Source: Arthrobacter sp. (GTDB lineage Bacteria; Actinomycetota; Actinomycetes; Actinomycetales; Micrococcaceae). From it: a DNA stretch of 64,000 bases. Shown piece after piece: positions 32,990 through 41,779 of this stretch. The stretch's first letter is position 1, and the number at the start of each line of letters is the position of its first letter. A program made the position numbers and the translations under genes. The DNA is taken from assembly GCA_031277795.1 (NCBI GenBank), contig JAITLQ010000007.1:248001-312000 (forward strand), read 5' to 3'. Under the pieces are notes generated by a model, which was not told the origin of the DNA, searched no databases, and was given only the letters and a program-made list of their open reading frames with translations.

Positions 32990-33472
32990 TCAGGCGGCCT
33001 CGATGGCCTGGCAACGCACGGCGAGGAGGCGATCGAGGAACGGCTCGGCCGCCTTGGAGATCTTGCCGCCCAGGAACGGGACGGAGGAGGAGACCTCGCC
33101 CTCGAGGGTCAGAACGGAGCCGGTGCCCTCGGCGCTCAGGGTCTCGGAGCCGGAGACCTTGACGGGGGCGCCCTTGACGGACGCGGAGATCGTGGAGGTG
33201 CGGGCGCCGTCGGCGGCGGCCGGGCCCCAGGTCTCCTCGAGCGTGACGGCTACGCCGTTGCTCATGAGCTTGGCGACGATCTCGGGCAGGCGGTCGGAGG
33301 GCAGCGTGAAGACGGTGACCGTGGTGGTGGCCTCGCCCTGGGTGGTGACCTCGTGGGACTCGAGGCCGCCGCCGACGCGGTCGGCCACGGCCTGTGCGTT
33401 CTCCCGGGAGACGAGGGCGGCGAAGGCCGCCTCGGGGGAGGCTGCAAGCGAACGGGACGAGGACAGAGCCAT
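32990..33472 (-). CDS. DUF2505 domain-containing protein
   Basis: A 160-residue protein of the SRPBCC/polyketide-cyclase-like superfamily (DUF2505), small helix-grip proteins common beside mfd in actinobacteria. The hydrophobic N-terminal helix start SLAASPEAAFAALVS, the central VTVFTLPSDRLPEIV and the C-terminal segment SSSVPFLGGKISKAAEPFLD fit the family. It probably binds a hydrophobic ligand; function unknown. ATG 33472 is preferred over the upstream 33508 codon because the family begins near here. It is divergent from mfd. Confidence 0.82.
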   Translation of the reverse strand: MALSSSRSLAASPEAAFAALVSRENAQAVADRVGGGLESHEVTTQGEATTTVTVFTLPSDRLPEIVAKLMSNGVAVTLEETWGPAAADGARTSTISASVKGAPVKVSGSETLSAEGTGSVLTLEGEVSSSVPFLGGKISKAAEPFLDRLLAVRCQAIEAA

Positions 33473-33586
33473 GAGGCACCTTTTCGTGTTGGCGATGAGA
33501 AACGGCACGACGCCGGGTGGTGACGTGCGGAGTTCAGCCTACAGAGCGCGGGCTGGGGGTTGCCTGTGCGCGTCGGGAGGGGGCAC

Positions 33587-33592
33587 TAGACT
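33587..33592 (+). promoter_or_regulatory. -10 element of mfd
   Basis: TAGACT at 33587-33592 would start a transcript near 33599, giving a leader of about 78 nt that ends with GAAGAAGG before the mfd GTG. Confidence 0.45.
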
Positions 33593-33676
33593 GGGGTGCC
33601 GACCCGGCCGGAACGCTTCCGACCGGGTGTTGGTGTTGCCTGCGCCCGCCCCGACGCTCCAGAAGAAGGTCTTGCT

Positions 33677-36600
33677 GTGCCGCTGAACGGACTGCGCTCC
33701 GCGCTGCTTGCCGATCCCACGTACGCTCGCGTGCGCACCGCCGCCACGCGCGGCCCCGGCCCCGAGGACGAGCGCGAAATCGCCGCGCCCGAGGGCCTGC
33801 GCCCGCCGCTCGTGGCCGACATCGCCGACGGGCTGCTCGAGGGCTTCGCCGCCGGCGGTGGCACCGGTGCTGCCCCGATCGCGCTGGTCGTGACCCCCAC
33901 GGGACGCGCCGCGAGCGATCTGGCCGCCAACCTCTCCTCGTACCTGCCCGCCGGTGCGGTGGAGGAGTTCCCGTCCTGGGAGACCTTGCCGCACGAGCGG
34001 CTCTCGCCGCGCTCCGACACCGTGGGGCGGCGCCTGAGCGTGCTGCGGCGCCTGCACGTGAGGGACGCGGCGCTGCGCGTGGTCGTGGCGCCCGTGCGCG
34101 CCGTGCTGCAGCCCGTCGTGGACGGGCTCGGGGCGCTGGAGCCCGTGCGCTTTGCCGTGGGGGAGGAGCTGGACTTCGAGGGGGCCGTCAGGGCCCTGGC
34201 CGACGCCGCCTACGCGCGCGTCGATCTCGTGGCGCACCGCGGCGAGTTTGCCGTGCGCGGCGGCATCATCGACGTCTTCCCGCCCACGCAGGACCACCCG
34301 GTGCGCATCGACTTCTTTGGCGATGAGGTGGATTCCCTCACCTTCTTCTCCGTGGCCGACCAGCGCTCGCTGCTGGGCGAGGACGCCTCCCTGCGCGAGC
34401 TCACGTGCCCGCCGTGCCGCGAGATGCTGCTGACGGATCACGTCCGCGCCACGGCGCGCACGCTGGCCGACTCGATGCCCAGCAGCCGCGACATGCTGGA
34501 GAAGATTGCGCAGGGCATCGCGGTGGAGGGCATGGAGTCCCTCGCGCCGCTCCTCGTGGAGAAGCTCGTGCCGGTGGCCTCGCTGATCCCCGCCGGATCG
34601 ATCATGCTCGTGGTGGATCCGGAGCGCGTCTCCTCGCGCGCCCAGGACCTGCTGGAGACCAACCGCGAATTCCTCGAGGCCGCCTGGTCAACCGCCTCCG
34701 ACGGCGGGGCCGCCCCCGTGGACCTGAGCCAGGCAGGCGCCGCGGAGACCGGCTTCGCCACCCTGGGACAGACCCGCGCCGACGTCTTCTCCGCCGGGCT
34801 GGCCTGGTGGACCCTGACCGCGCTGGGTGCGGACGAGGAGCTGGAGCAGGAGGGCGTGACCCAGCGCATCGCCGCGCGCGAACCGCAGGCCTGGAAGGGT
34901 GACGTGGGGCAGATGCTCTCCTTCGTGGGCTCCCGCATGGCCGATGACTGGTCCGTGGTGCTCGTGACCGACGGGCCCGGCCCGGCGCAGCGCCTGGCGG
35001 AGCTCTTCCACGAGGCGGGCATCCCGTGCCAGCGCGTTGACTCGGTGGACGGCGCGCTCACCCCGGGGCTCATCGAGATCACCCAGGCGCCGGCCGGGCA
35101 CGGCTTCGTCTTCGACGAGCTCAAGCTCGGCTTCCTGACCGAGGCGGACGTCCTGGGCCGGGCCTCCTCGGCCGCCGCCCGCGGAGGCAAGAAGCTCGCC
35201 GCGAGGCGACGCAACGCCGTCGACCCCTTGTCCCTCACCGAGGGCGACTACGTGGTCCACGATGCCCACGGCATCGGCAAGTTCGTTGAGCTCGCCTCGC
35301 GCAAGGCCGGCGGCGGCTCGCGCGAGTACCTCGTGATCGAGTACGCGTCCTCCAAGCGCGGCCAGCCGGGCGATCGCCTCTTTGTCCCCACGGATCAGCT
35401 GGATCAGATCACGCGCTACGTGGGCGCGGAGACCCCCAGCCTGTCGAAGATGGGCGGCTCGGACTGGGCGAACACCAAGTCCAAGGCCAAGCGCGCCGTC
35501 AAGGAGATCGCGGGCGAGCTGATCCGCCTGTACTCGGCACGCATGGCGAGCCGGGGGCATGCCTACGCGGCGGACACCCCGTGGCAGGCCGAGCTCGAGG
35601 CGGCCTTCCCGTTCGTGGAGACGCCGGACCAGCTGACCACGATCGACGAGATCAAGGCGGACATGGAGCGCGAGGTCCCCATGGACCGCCTCGTCTCCGG
35701 CGACGTGGGCTTCGGCAAGACCGAGGTCGCCGTGCGCGCCGCATTCAAGGCGGTGCAGGACGGCAAGCAGGTGGCCGTGCTGGTGCCCACCACGCTGCTG
35801 GCGCGCCAGCACTTCGAGACCTTCTCCGAGCGCTACGCCGGCTTCCCCGTGCGCGTGCGCGCCCTGTCCCGCTTCCAGAGCGCCGCCGAGTCGAAGGACA
35901 CCGTCGAGGGGCTCAAGAACGGCACGGTGGACGTGGTGATCGGCACGCACCGCCTGCTCTCCTCAGAGGTGCAGTTCAAGGATCTTGGCCTCGTCATCAT
36001 CGACGAGGAGCAGCGCTTTGGCGTGGAGCACAAGGAGGCGCTGAAGAAGATGCGCACCGATGTGGACGTGCTGGCCATGTCGGCGACGCCCATCCCGCGC
36101 ACGCTGGAGATGTCGCTGACCGGCATCCGCGAGACGTCCACGCTGGCCACCCCGCCGGAGGAGCGCCATCCCGTGCTCACCTACGTCGGCCCGTACACGG
36201 ACAAGCAGGTGGGCGCGGCCATCCGGCGCGAGCTCATGCGCGAGGGCCAGGTGTTCTATGTGCACAACCGCGTCTCCTCGATCGAGTCGGTGGCCGGGCA
36301 GCTGCGCGAGCTGGTCCCGGAGGCCCGCGTGGCCGTGGCGCACGGCAAGATGTCGGAGACGCGGCTCGAACAGATCATGGTGGACTTCTGGGAGCGCAAG
36401 TTCGACGTGCTCGTCTCCACCACGATCATCGAGACGGGCCTGGACATCGCCAACGCCAACACGCTGATCGTGGACCGCGCGGACATGTACGGCCTCTCGC
36501 AGCTGCACCAGCTGCGCGGGCGCGTGGGCCGTGGGCGCGAGCGGGCCTACGCGTACTTTCTCTGGAACGTGGAGAAGCCGCTGGGCGAGGTGGCGCTCGA

Positions 36601-37273
36601 ACGCCTCAAGGCCGTGGCCGCCCACAACGAGCTCGGCTCCGGCTACCAGCTGGCGATGAAGGACCTCGAGATCCGTGGCGCCGGAAATCTGCTGGGCGGG
36701 GAGCAGTCCGGGCACATCGCCGGGGTCGGCTTTGACCTCTACCTGCGCCTTGTCGGGGAGGCCGTCTCCGACTACAAGGGTGAGGCCTCTACGGCGCCGG
36801 CGGAGATGAAGATCGAGCTGCCGCTGAATGCCCATCTGCCCGAGGACTACGTGCCGGGCGAGCGCCTGCGCCTCGAGGCGTACCGGAAGCTGGCCTCCGC
36901 CGCGACGGAGGAGGCGGTGCTCTCGGTGATCGACGAGCTGAAGGACCGCTACGGGGCCCTGCCGCCGCAGGCCCTGCTGCTCGTGGACATCGCGCGGCTG
37001 CGCATGTCGGCGCGGGCGGCCGGCCTGGGCGACATCGCTGCCCAGGGCAACTTCATTCGCTTCGCGCCTGCGGACCTGCCCGAGTCCAGGCAACTGCGCC
37101 TCAAGCGCATGTTCCCCGGCTCGCTCGTGAAGCCGGCGCTGAACTCCGTGCTGGTGCCGTTCCCCAAGAAGTCCGGGGTGGGAGGGGCCAAGCTCGAGGA
37201 CGGAGAGCTCCTGGCGTGGGTGCAGCACGTCATCGACGTGATCTTCTCCTCGGAGCCGGCCCCGGAGCGCTGA
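33677..37273 (+). CDS. mfd: transcription-repair coupling factor
   Basis: A 1198-residue DNA translocase that removes RNA polymerase stalled at lesions and recruits UvrA. The N-terminal UvrB-like region has FPSWETLPHERLSP (about 97) and VRGGIIDVFPP (about 193). The RNAP-interaction domain begins near DYVVHDAHGIGKF (about 525). The RecG-like motor has Walker A DVGFGKTEVA (about 676), DEEQRFGVEHKE (about 776) and GRVGRGRERAYAYF (about 950). The C-terminal UvrA-binding TRCF domain closes it. GTG 33677 is preferred because GAAGAAGG lies just upstream; the open frame from 33596 has no start with a ribosome site. Confidence 0.96.
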   Translation: MPLNGLRSALLADPTYARVRTAATRGPGPEDEREIAAPEGLRPPLVADIADGLLEGFAAGGGTGAAPIALVVTPTGRAASDLAANLSSYLPAGAVEEFPSWETLPHERLSPRSDTVGRRLSVLRRLHVRDAALRVVVAPVRAVLQPVVDGLGALEPVRFAVGEELDFEGAVRALADAAYARVDLVAHRGEFAVRGGIIDVFPPTQDHPVRIDFFGDEVDSLTFFSVADQRSLLGEDASLRELTCPPCREMLLTDHVRATARTLADSMPSSRDMLEKIAQGIAVEGMESLAPLLVEKLVPVASLIPAGSIMLVVDPERVSSRAQDLLETNREFLEAAWSTASDGGAAPVDLSQAGAAETGFATLGQTRADVFSAGLAWWTLTALGADEELEQEGVTQRIAAREPQAWKGDVGQMLSFVGSRMADDWSVVLVTDGPGPAQRLAELFHEAGIPCQRVDSVDGALTPGLIEITQAPAGHGFVFDELKLGFLTEADVLGRASSAAARGGKKLAARRRNAVDPLSLTEGDYVVHDAHGIGKFVELASRKAGGGSREYLVIEYASSKRGQPGDRLFVPTDQLDQITRYVGAETPSLSKMGGSDWANTKSKAKRAVKEIAGELIRLYSARMASRGHAYAADTPWQAELEAAFPFVETPDQLTTIDEIKADMEREVPMDRLVSGDVGFGKTEVAVRAAFKAVQDGKQVAVLVPTTLLARQHFETFSERYAGFPVRVRALSRFQSAAESKDTVEGLKNGTVDVVIGTHRLLSSEVQFKDLGLVIIDEEQRFGVEHKEALKKMRTDVDVLAMSATPIPRTLEMSLTGIRETSTLATPPEERHPVLTYVGPYTDKQVGAAIRRELMREGQVFYVHNRVSSIESVAGQLRELVPEARVAVAHGKMSETRLEQIMVDFWERKFDVLVSTTIIETGLDIANANTLIVDRADMYGLSQLHQLRGRVGRGRERAYAYFLWNVEKPLGEVALERLKAVAAHNELGSGYQLAMKDLEIRGAGNLLGGEQSGHIAGVGFDLYLRLVGEAVSDYKGEASTAPAEMKIELPLNAHLPEDYVPGERLRLEAYRKLASAATEEAVLSVIDELKDRYGALPPQALLLVDIARLRMSARAAGLGDIAAQGNFIRFAPADLPESRQLRLKRMFPGSLVKPALNSVLVPFPKKSGVGGAKLEDGELLAWVQHVIDVIFSSEPAPER

Positions 37274-37296
37274 CCCTCACCCTCACGTGGCATCTG

Positions 37297-37362
37297 CACC
37301 CCTTCGGCGCTTTCTCACCGTCCCCCGGGCGGTGCGGAGGCGCTCAGAGGGTGAGAAAGCCG
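37297..37362. repeat. nested palindromic repeat (family A, copy 2)
   Basis: Outer arms GCTTTCTCACC (37309-37319) and GGTGAGAAAGC (37350-37360) are exact complements; the inner part CACCGTC/GGCGGTG also pairs. It lies 36 nt after the mfd stop and could serve as its terminator. It aligns with the copy at 26187-26260 and shares the half-site TTTCTCAC/GTGAGAAA with the repeats around the next gene. Between here and 37486 I see nothing else apart from a CGTCGTGCCCC motif near 37470. Confidence 0.65.
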
Positions 37363-37486
37363 TGTCGGCATGCGCCAGGCCCGGTCGGGACGGTTCCCCG
37401 CGTAGCCCCGCGCTCGGTTTTTCACCCCTGACCGCCTCCCGCGGGTCGCTGCGCGCCACCGAGCCGCGCGTCGTCGTGCCCCGACT

Positions 37487-37556
37487 GAATTCTCACGGCG
37501 CACCTGCTTTTTCACGGTCACCTTCGCCGTGAGAAAGCAGTTGCGCCGTGATTTTT
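37487..37556 (+). repeat. 70-nt double palindrome, left copy flanking the DUF559 gene
   Basis: Outer stem TCACGGCGCA/TGCGCCGTGA (37493-37502 with 37542-37551) is perfect. Inner stem GCTTTTTCACGG/CCGTGAGAAAGC (37506-37517 with 37527-37538) has one wobble and a 9-nt loop. The element ends in a run of T. The reverse complement of 38633-38702 matches it at 56 of 70 positions without gaps. Confidence 0.85.
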
Positions 37557-37634
37557 TGGGGCGCAAGAGCAGTGCGTACCCCAGCCTGTGGATGACGCCG
37601 GGCACGATCGCGCGATCGAGGCCAAGATGGCTGG

Positions 37635-38606
37635 ATGAGTGCACTCGTCCCATGGCGCGCCGTTGACCAGCTGGTGCGATCCTCCGCGGTCCCCGCCGCG
37701 ACCGCCGCCGGGTTGCGCCGCTCCGGCGTGCGCCTGGCCAAGGGCTGCTTCGTTCCGGGAGAGTGGTGGCAAGCAGCACCGCTGTGGGAAAAGTACAGGG
37801 CCGTGCTGTCGGCGAGAACGGTGATGCATCCCGGCACGGTGTTTTGCTGTCGCACCGCCCTCTTGCTGCACGGGGTGGCGCTTGGCCACACTCCGAGCGC
37901 GGTGTTCGTGGCTGCGGCCACGCGCTCAGAGGCCGGCCGGCACCCCTCCTCGGTGGTGGCCGCCGCGGGCTTGTCGACGTTCGCCCCGCGAACTCACGTG
38001 CATGTTCATCCGGCTTTCGAGCCGCAACCGGTCGGAGACTTCTCGGTCATGCCCCTCGACCTGGCGTTGAGCGAGGTGATGGCGAGGGAACCCGTGGAGG
38101 CGTCGCTCCCCGGTCTCGATGCGGCGCTCAGGGCACGGGCCGTGACGGTCGAAGGCCTCGGCGCGTTGGCCGAGGCACAACCCCTGCGCACCAGAAGGGA
38201 GCAAGCGATCGGGGTGTTGGCGGAAGCGGAGCCGCGCAGCGAATCCGCGGGGGAGTCGCTAAGCCGCGTGGCCATGCTCCGGCTCGGTGTGCAGCGCCCA
38301 GAGGTTCAAGTGGAGATCGAGGTGCTGGGCAGGCGGTTGCGCTTGGACTTCGCGTGGCCGGGCGTGCGCGTCGCGGGGGAATGCGATGGGCGGCAGAAGT
38401 ACCTCGACTCGTCGATGCGGGCCGCGGGCGCCAGCGAGTGGGACGTGTTGAAAGCCGAGCAGATGCGTGACGCCCTGATCCGCCGCGAGTACCGCGAGGT
38501 GGTGCATTGGAGTGCCGAGGACCGCAAGCCCATCACGCGGTTGCGCGACAAGCTCGTCGTCGCCGGCGTCCCGGTCGACGCAAGAACGGCGACCCGACTG
38601 CGCTAG
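37635..38606 (+). CDS. AbiEi-like/DUF559 protein with Vsr-like PD-(D/E)xK nuclease domain
   Basis: A 323-residue protein of a family frequent in actinobacteria. The N-terminal half (about 1-130) resembles AbiEi-type antitoxin regions: a small helical start, then FCCRTALLLHGVALG and strands ending in VHVHPAF. The C-terminal domain (about 205-310) is DUF559/Vsr-like: GESLSRVAMLRLG with a conserved Glu, LRLDFAWPGV with the catalytic Asp (about 238), GECDGRQKY with Glu-x-Asp-x3-Lys (about 248-254) and LKAEQMRDALIRREY. No cognate AbiEii toxin is adjacent. CAAGAT (37623-37628) ends 6 nt before the ATG, suggesting a leaderless mRNA. The gene sits exactly between two inverted copies of a palindromic repeat. 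Function unknown; a DNA-cutting or repeat-binding role is inference. Confidence 0.8.
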   Translation: MSALVPWRAVDQLVRSSAVPAATAAGLRRSGVRLAKGCFVPGEWWQAAPLWEKYRAVLSARTVMHPGTVFCCRTALLLHGVALGHTPSAVFVAAATRSEAGRHPSSVVAAAGLSTFAPRTHVHVHPAFEPQPVGDFSVMPLDLALSEVMAREPVEASLPGLDAALRARAVTVEGLGALAEAQPLRTRREQAIGVLAEAEPRSESAGESLSRVAMLRLGVQRPEVQVEIEVLGRRLRLDFAWPGVRVAGECDGRQKYLDSSMRAAGASEWDVLKAEQMRDALIRREYREVVHWSAEDRKPITRLRDKLVVAGVPVDARTATRLR

Positions 38607-38632
38607 CGTGCCCTCCCCGACCCGTCCCGGCG

Positions 38633-38702
38633 AAAAGTCACGGCGATCACGTTTTCTCACGGCGAAGGTGACCGTGAGAAAACGGGTAGACCGTGAGAAA
38701 TC
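38633..38702 (-). repeat. 70-nt double palindrome, right copy flanking the DUF559 gene
   Basis: Contains GTTTTCTCACGG/CCGTGAGAAAAC (38651-38662 with 38672-38683) as inner stem and TCACGG/CCGTGA as outer stem. It starts 26 nt after the DUF559 stop and is in inverted orientation relative to 37487-37556. No obvious direct repeat (target-site duplication) borders the pair. Confidence 0.85.
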
Positions 38703-38759
38703 GCGTAGGGCAGGGAACGCTTGCAGGCGCAGGCCGCAGAGGGCAGGCGGCACAACGCA

Positions 38760-38804
38760 CGCGAGGGCGCCGCCACCGGAAAACCGGCGTGCGGCGCCCT
38801 CGCG
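38760..38804. terminator. bidirectional hairpin terminator
   Basis: A 14-bp perfect outer stem (38760-38773 with 38791-38804) has an inner CCGG-AAAA-CCGG. It lies between the convergent DUF559 gene and the small membrane protein gene. Confidence 0.8.
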
Positions 38805-38825
38805 GACGCTCAGTAGAGAAGAGCG

Positions 38826-39146
38826 TCAGTGCTTGCGAGCGGAGGCGTTCAGCGCCTGCGCGTACTCGACGTCCACCTGGGCGGCGGCGGCGGCCTCGTT
38901 GGCCGTGCGGTCCGGGTGCGCGTCCGAGCGGCCGAACACGTTCATGCCCACGCCGTAGGCGATGATGCCGCCACCGATGACGGCGACCATGGGCCACCAC
39001 GCGGCAGCGTGGGAGAAGAGGTCGGCAAAGCTCGTCAGGTAGAAGCCGGCGCACAGCACGGCGAACAGCACCACGAAGGTGATGACGTTCGAGACGCCGT
39101 GCCCTTCACCGGAGTGGGAGCGGTTCTTTCCATTGGCCGAGTACAC
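38826..39146 (-). CDS. small two-TM membrane protein, hypothetical
   Basis: A 106-residue protein with a hydrophilic Ser/Gly/His-rich start, two hydrophobic helices (about 19-40 and 48-70) and a basic/acidic C-terminal helix ending in a likely cytoplasmic tail (AAAAAQVDVEYAQALNAS). No family is recognised with certainty. GTG 39146 is supported by AAGGAG 7 nt upstream. It is 42 nt from deoC on the same strand but downstream of it, so it may be the last gene of the deoC-pgm transcript. Confidence 0.7.
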   Translation of the reverse strand: MYSANGKNRSHSGEGHGVSNVITFVVLFAVLCAGFYLTSFADLFSHAAAWWPMVAVIGGGIIAYGVGMNVFGRSDAHPDRTANEAAAAAQVDVEYAQALNASARKH

Positions 39147-39188
39147 GGATGATCTCCTTCGTTTGTGTTCGACGCGAGGGCGAGTGAA

Positions 39189-39878
39189 TCAGTAGTTCGC
39201 GCCGGACTCTCCACCGTTAACAATAGCAACGCCGGAGCTGGCTCCGAGACGCGTGGCGCCGGCCTCGATCAACGCGACCGCATCCTCGTAGGAGCGCACG
39301 CCGCCGGAGGCCTTCACCCCGAGGTCCGGGCCCACGGTCGCGCGCATGAGCGCCACGTCGGCCACGTTCGCGCCGCCGCCGTTGAAACCGGTGGACGTCT
39401 TCACGAAGTCGGCGCCGGCCTCGACGGAGGCCTCGCACGCGAGCACCTTGGCAGCGTCGTCGAGCAGCGAGGTCTCGATGATCACCTTGAGGATCGCTCC
39501 CTTGGCGTGGGCCACCTCGGCCACGGCGCGGATGTCCGTCACGAGGCGCTCGCGCTCACCGGCGCGTGCGGCGGCGATGTCGATCACCATGTCGACCTCG
39601 TCCGCGCCGTTGTCGATCGCGTTGGAGGCCTCGAAGGCCTTCGTCGCCGTCGTGGAGGCACCCAGGGCGAAGCCCACCACGGTGCAGGTCTTGACCTCGG
39701 AGCCGGCCAGGGCCTCGGCGACGGTGGAGACCCACACGGGGTTCACGCAGACGGAGGCGAAGCCGTACTCGCGGGCCTCGGCGGCGACCTGGAGGATCTG
39801 CTCTCGGGAGGCCTCGGGCTTCAAGAGGGTGTGGTCGATGTACGTGGCGATCTCGCGCGGGCCCAGGGTGGTGGTCAT
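39189..39878 (-). CDS. deoC: deoxyribose-phosphate aldolase
   Basis: A 229-residue class I aldolase that splits 2-deoxyribose 5-phosphate into acetaldehyde and glyceraldehyde 3-phosphate. It starts [10 protein letters not shown], with the Schiff-base lysine region ILKVIIET (about 143), VKTSTGF (about 173) and VKASGGVR (about 198) as expected. The ATG at 39878 has AGGAG 7 nt upstream; the frame is open further up but overlaps pgm. With the phosphohexomutase-like protein and purine nucleoside phosphorylase on the same strand it forms a nucleoside-salvage set: PunA releases (deoxy)ribose 1-phosphate, a mutase can turn it to the 5-phosphate, DeoC cleaves it. Confidence 0.95.
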   Translation of the reverse strand: MTTTLGPREIATYIDHTLLKPEASREQILQVAAEAREYGFASVCVNPVWVSTVAEALAGSEVKTCTVVGFALGASTTATKAFEASNAIDNGADEVDMVIDIAAARAGERERLVTDIRAVAEVAHAKGAILKVIIETSLLDDAAKVLACEASVEAGADFVKTSTGFNGGGANVADVALMRATVGPDLGVKASGGVRSYEDAVALIEAGATRLGASSGVAIVNGGESGANY

Positions 39879-39958
39879 CGCGGTGCTCCTTGGCGTGGAA
39901 GGGGTGGAATGAAAGGGGGAAAGTGCCCGACGGCGGGTGCCCGCCTCGAGCGGGCGGG

Positions 39959-41689
39959 CTACAGCCCCAGCGCGGCGCCGAGGTCGGCGCGCACCGCGGC
40001 GAGGCGGGCATCGGCCGCGGCGTCCGCCTCGGCCAGGGCCTCGGTGGAGGCCACGGGGACAACCACCTCGAGGTAGCACTTGAGCTTGGGCTCGGTGCCG
40101 GAGGGGCGCACGATCACGCGGGTGTTGTCCTCGGTGAGCAGGCGCAGGCCGGTCGTGGGCGGCAGGCCGTCCACGCCCTCGCCCAGGTCGTCGACGGCGA
40201 CCACGGCGGAGCCGCCGAGCGTGGCGGGGGAGGCCGAACGCAGTCGGCCCAGGAGCACATCGCGCTCGGAGAGCTCGGCGACGCGCACCGAGATCTGGTC
40301 GGTCGCGTAGATGCCGGTGGAGGCGCTGATCCGGTCCAGCTCGGACTGGATGGAGCGTCCCTGCCCCTTGAGCGCCTGCGCCAGCTCGGCCAGGAGCAGC
40401 GCGGCGGAGATGCCGTCCTTGTCGTTCGTGAGGCTCGGGGCCACGTCGTAGCCGAGCGCCTCCTCGTAGCCGAACGTCAGGCCGGGCACGCGCGCGAGCC
40501 ACTTGAAGCCCGTGAGCGTCTGGTGGTGCTCAACGCCGGCGGCGGCGCACACGGCGCCCAGCTGGCGGGAGGACACGATCGAGTTGGCCATGATCGAGGT
40601 GCGCCCGGCGGAGCGGTCGCGCTCGATGAGGTAGGAGCCAAGCAGCACGCCGACCTCGTCGCCGCGCAGCTGGCGCCAGCCGCCGCCCGGCGTGGGGATG
40701 GCGGCCGAGCAGCGATCGGCGTCGGGGTCGTTGGCCACCACGAGATCGGCACCCACGCGCTCGGCCAGCGCCAGCGCCAGGTCCATGGCGCCCTTCTCCT
40801 CGGGGTTGGGGAACGCCACGGTGGGGAAGTTCGGGTCGGGGGTCTGCTGCTCGGGGACGGGGCGATGCTGCGCGTAGCCGGCGGCGGTGAGCACGGCGTC
40901 GAGCGTGTGGCCGCCCACGCCGTGCAGGGCCGTGGAGACGATGGAAAGATCGCGCGCACCGGCGTCAGGGGCGGGGGAGAGGGCCACGATGTCGGCCACG
41001 TAGCGGGACTCGACGTCACCCTCGTCGCCGGCGGCGGGGAGCACGGTCCAGCCGGTATCGGCCACCGCGATGCCGGAGAGGTCCTCGTCCCAGTGGATGG
41101 CCTCGGAGATCAGCCCGTCGATGGGCGGCACGATCTGCGCGCCGCGCCCCACGCCCGGCTCCACGCGCCCGCCCACGTAGACCTTGTAGCCGTTGTCTTC
41201 CTTGGGGTTGTGCGAGGCGGTGACCATGACGCCGGCGTCGGCATCGAAGGCCCGCACGGCCCAGGAGAGCACAGGGGTCGGCAGATGTGTCGGCATGAGC
41301 AGAACGTCGAAGCCGGCCGCGACAAACACCCCGGCGGACTCCACGGCAAAGTCGTGGCTGCGGTAGCGGGCGTCGTAGCCGATGACGACGCGCGGCACGT
41401 AGGCGCCCTCGGCCGCGCCGGTGAGGAAGCGCGCGATCCCGGCCGCGGTGCGGCGCACCACGGCGATGTTCATGCGGGACTCGCCTGCGCCGATCGCGGC
41501 GCGCAGCCCGGCCGTGCCGAACTCGAGCGGGCCGGAGAAGCGCGAGCGCAGGTCAGCCTCGGCGCCGGCCTGCCCGCGCTCGACGGCCGCGAGAACCTCG
41601 CGCAGCTCGGACGCGGTGGCCGGGTCCGGGTCGGCGGCGGCCCAGTCGGCCGCGCGCTGGATCAGTTCCTCGATGCTGTGATGGTGCAT
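39959..41689 (-). CDS. phosphoglucomutase/phosphomannomutase family (phospho-sugar mutase)
   Basis: A 576-residue alpha-D-phosphohexomutase. The phosphoserine loop is [17 protein letters not shown] (about 142-158), the magnesium loop is ANDPDADRC (about 315), the sugar-binding loop GEEALGY-like appears as [10 protein letters not shown] (about 415), and the phosphate-binding C-terminal loop is [10 protein letters not shown] (about 530). Enzymes of this length and type (PgcA/YhxB-like) interconvert hexose or pentose 1- and 6/5-phosphates. Its place between punA and deoC suggests it may also act as phosphopentomutase; this is inference. GAGGGGGAAGC precedes ATG 41689. Confidence 0.92.
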   Translation of the reverse strand: MHHHSIEELIQRAADWAAADPDPATASELREVLAAVERGQAGAEADLRSRFSGPLEFGTAGLRAAIGAGESRMNIAVVRRTAAGIARFLTGAAEGAYVPRVVIGYDARYRSHDFAVESAGVFVAAGFDVLLMPTHLPTPVLSWAVRAFDADAGVMVTASHNPKEDNGYKVYVGGRVEPGVGRGAQIVPPIDGLISEAIHWDEDLSGIAVADTGWTVLPAAGDEGDVESRYVADIVALSPAPDAGARDLSIVSTALHGVGGHTLDAVLTAAGYAQHRPVPEQQTPDPNFPTVAFPNPEEKGAMDLALALAERVGADLVVANDPDADRCSAAIPTPGGGWRQLRGDEVGVLLGSYLIERDRSAGRTSIMANSIVSSRQLGAVCAAAGVEHHQTLTGFKWLARVPGLTFGYEEALGYDVAPSLTNDKDGISAALLLAELAQALKGQGRSIQSELDRISASTGIYATDQISVRVAELSERDVLLGRLRSASPATLGGSAVVAVDDLGEGVDGLPPTTGLRLLTEDNTRVIVRPSGTEPKLKCYLEVVVPVASTEALAEADAAADARLAAVRADLGAALGL

Positions 41690-41722
41690 GCTTCCCCCTC
41701 GAAAGGCGTGGATACAGACGGT

Positions 41723-41763
41723 GGTGCCCGACGGCGGGTGGTTCCCACCCGCCGTCGGGCACC
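41723..41763 (-). terminator. hairpin after punA
   Basis: A perfect stem of at least 18 bp (GTGCCCGACGGCGGGTGG with its complement) lies 17 nt beyond the punA stop. The left-arm sequence GTGCCCGACGGCGGGTG is repeated alone at 39923-39939 between pgm and deoC. Confidence 0.75.
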
Positions 41764-41779
41764 GAAAAGCGGGTGAAAC

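Noticed and set aside
37635..38606. A type IV toxin-antitoxin operon (AbiEi/AbiEii)
   Set aside because: Only the AbiEi-like half is present; there is no nucleotidyltransferase toxin gene on either side, and the gene is closed in by repeats and a terminator.
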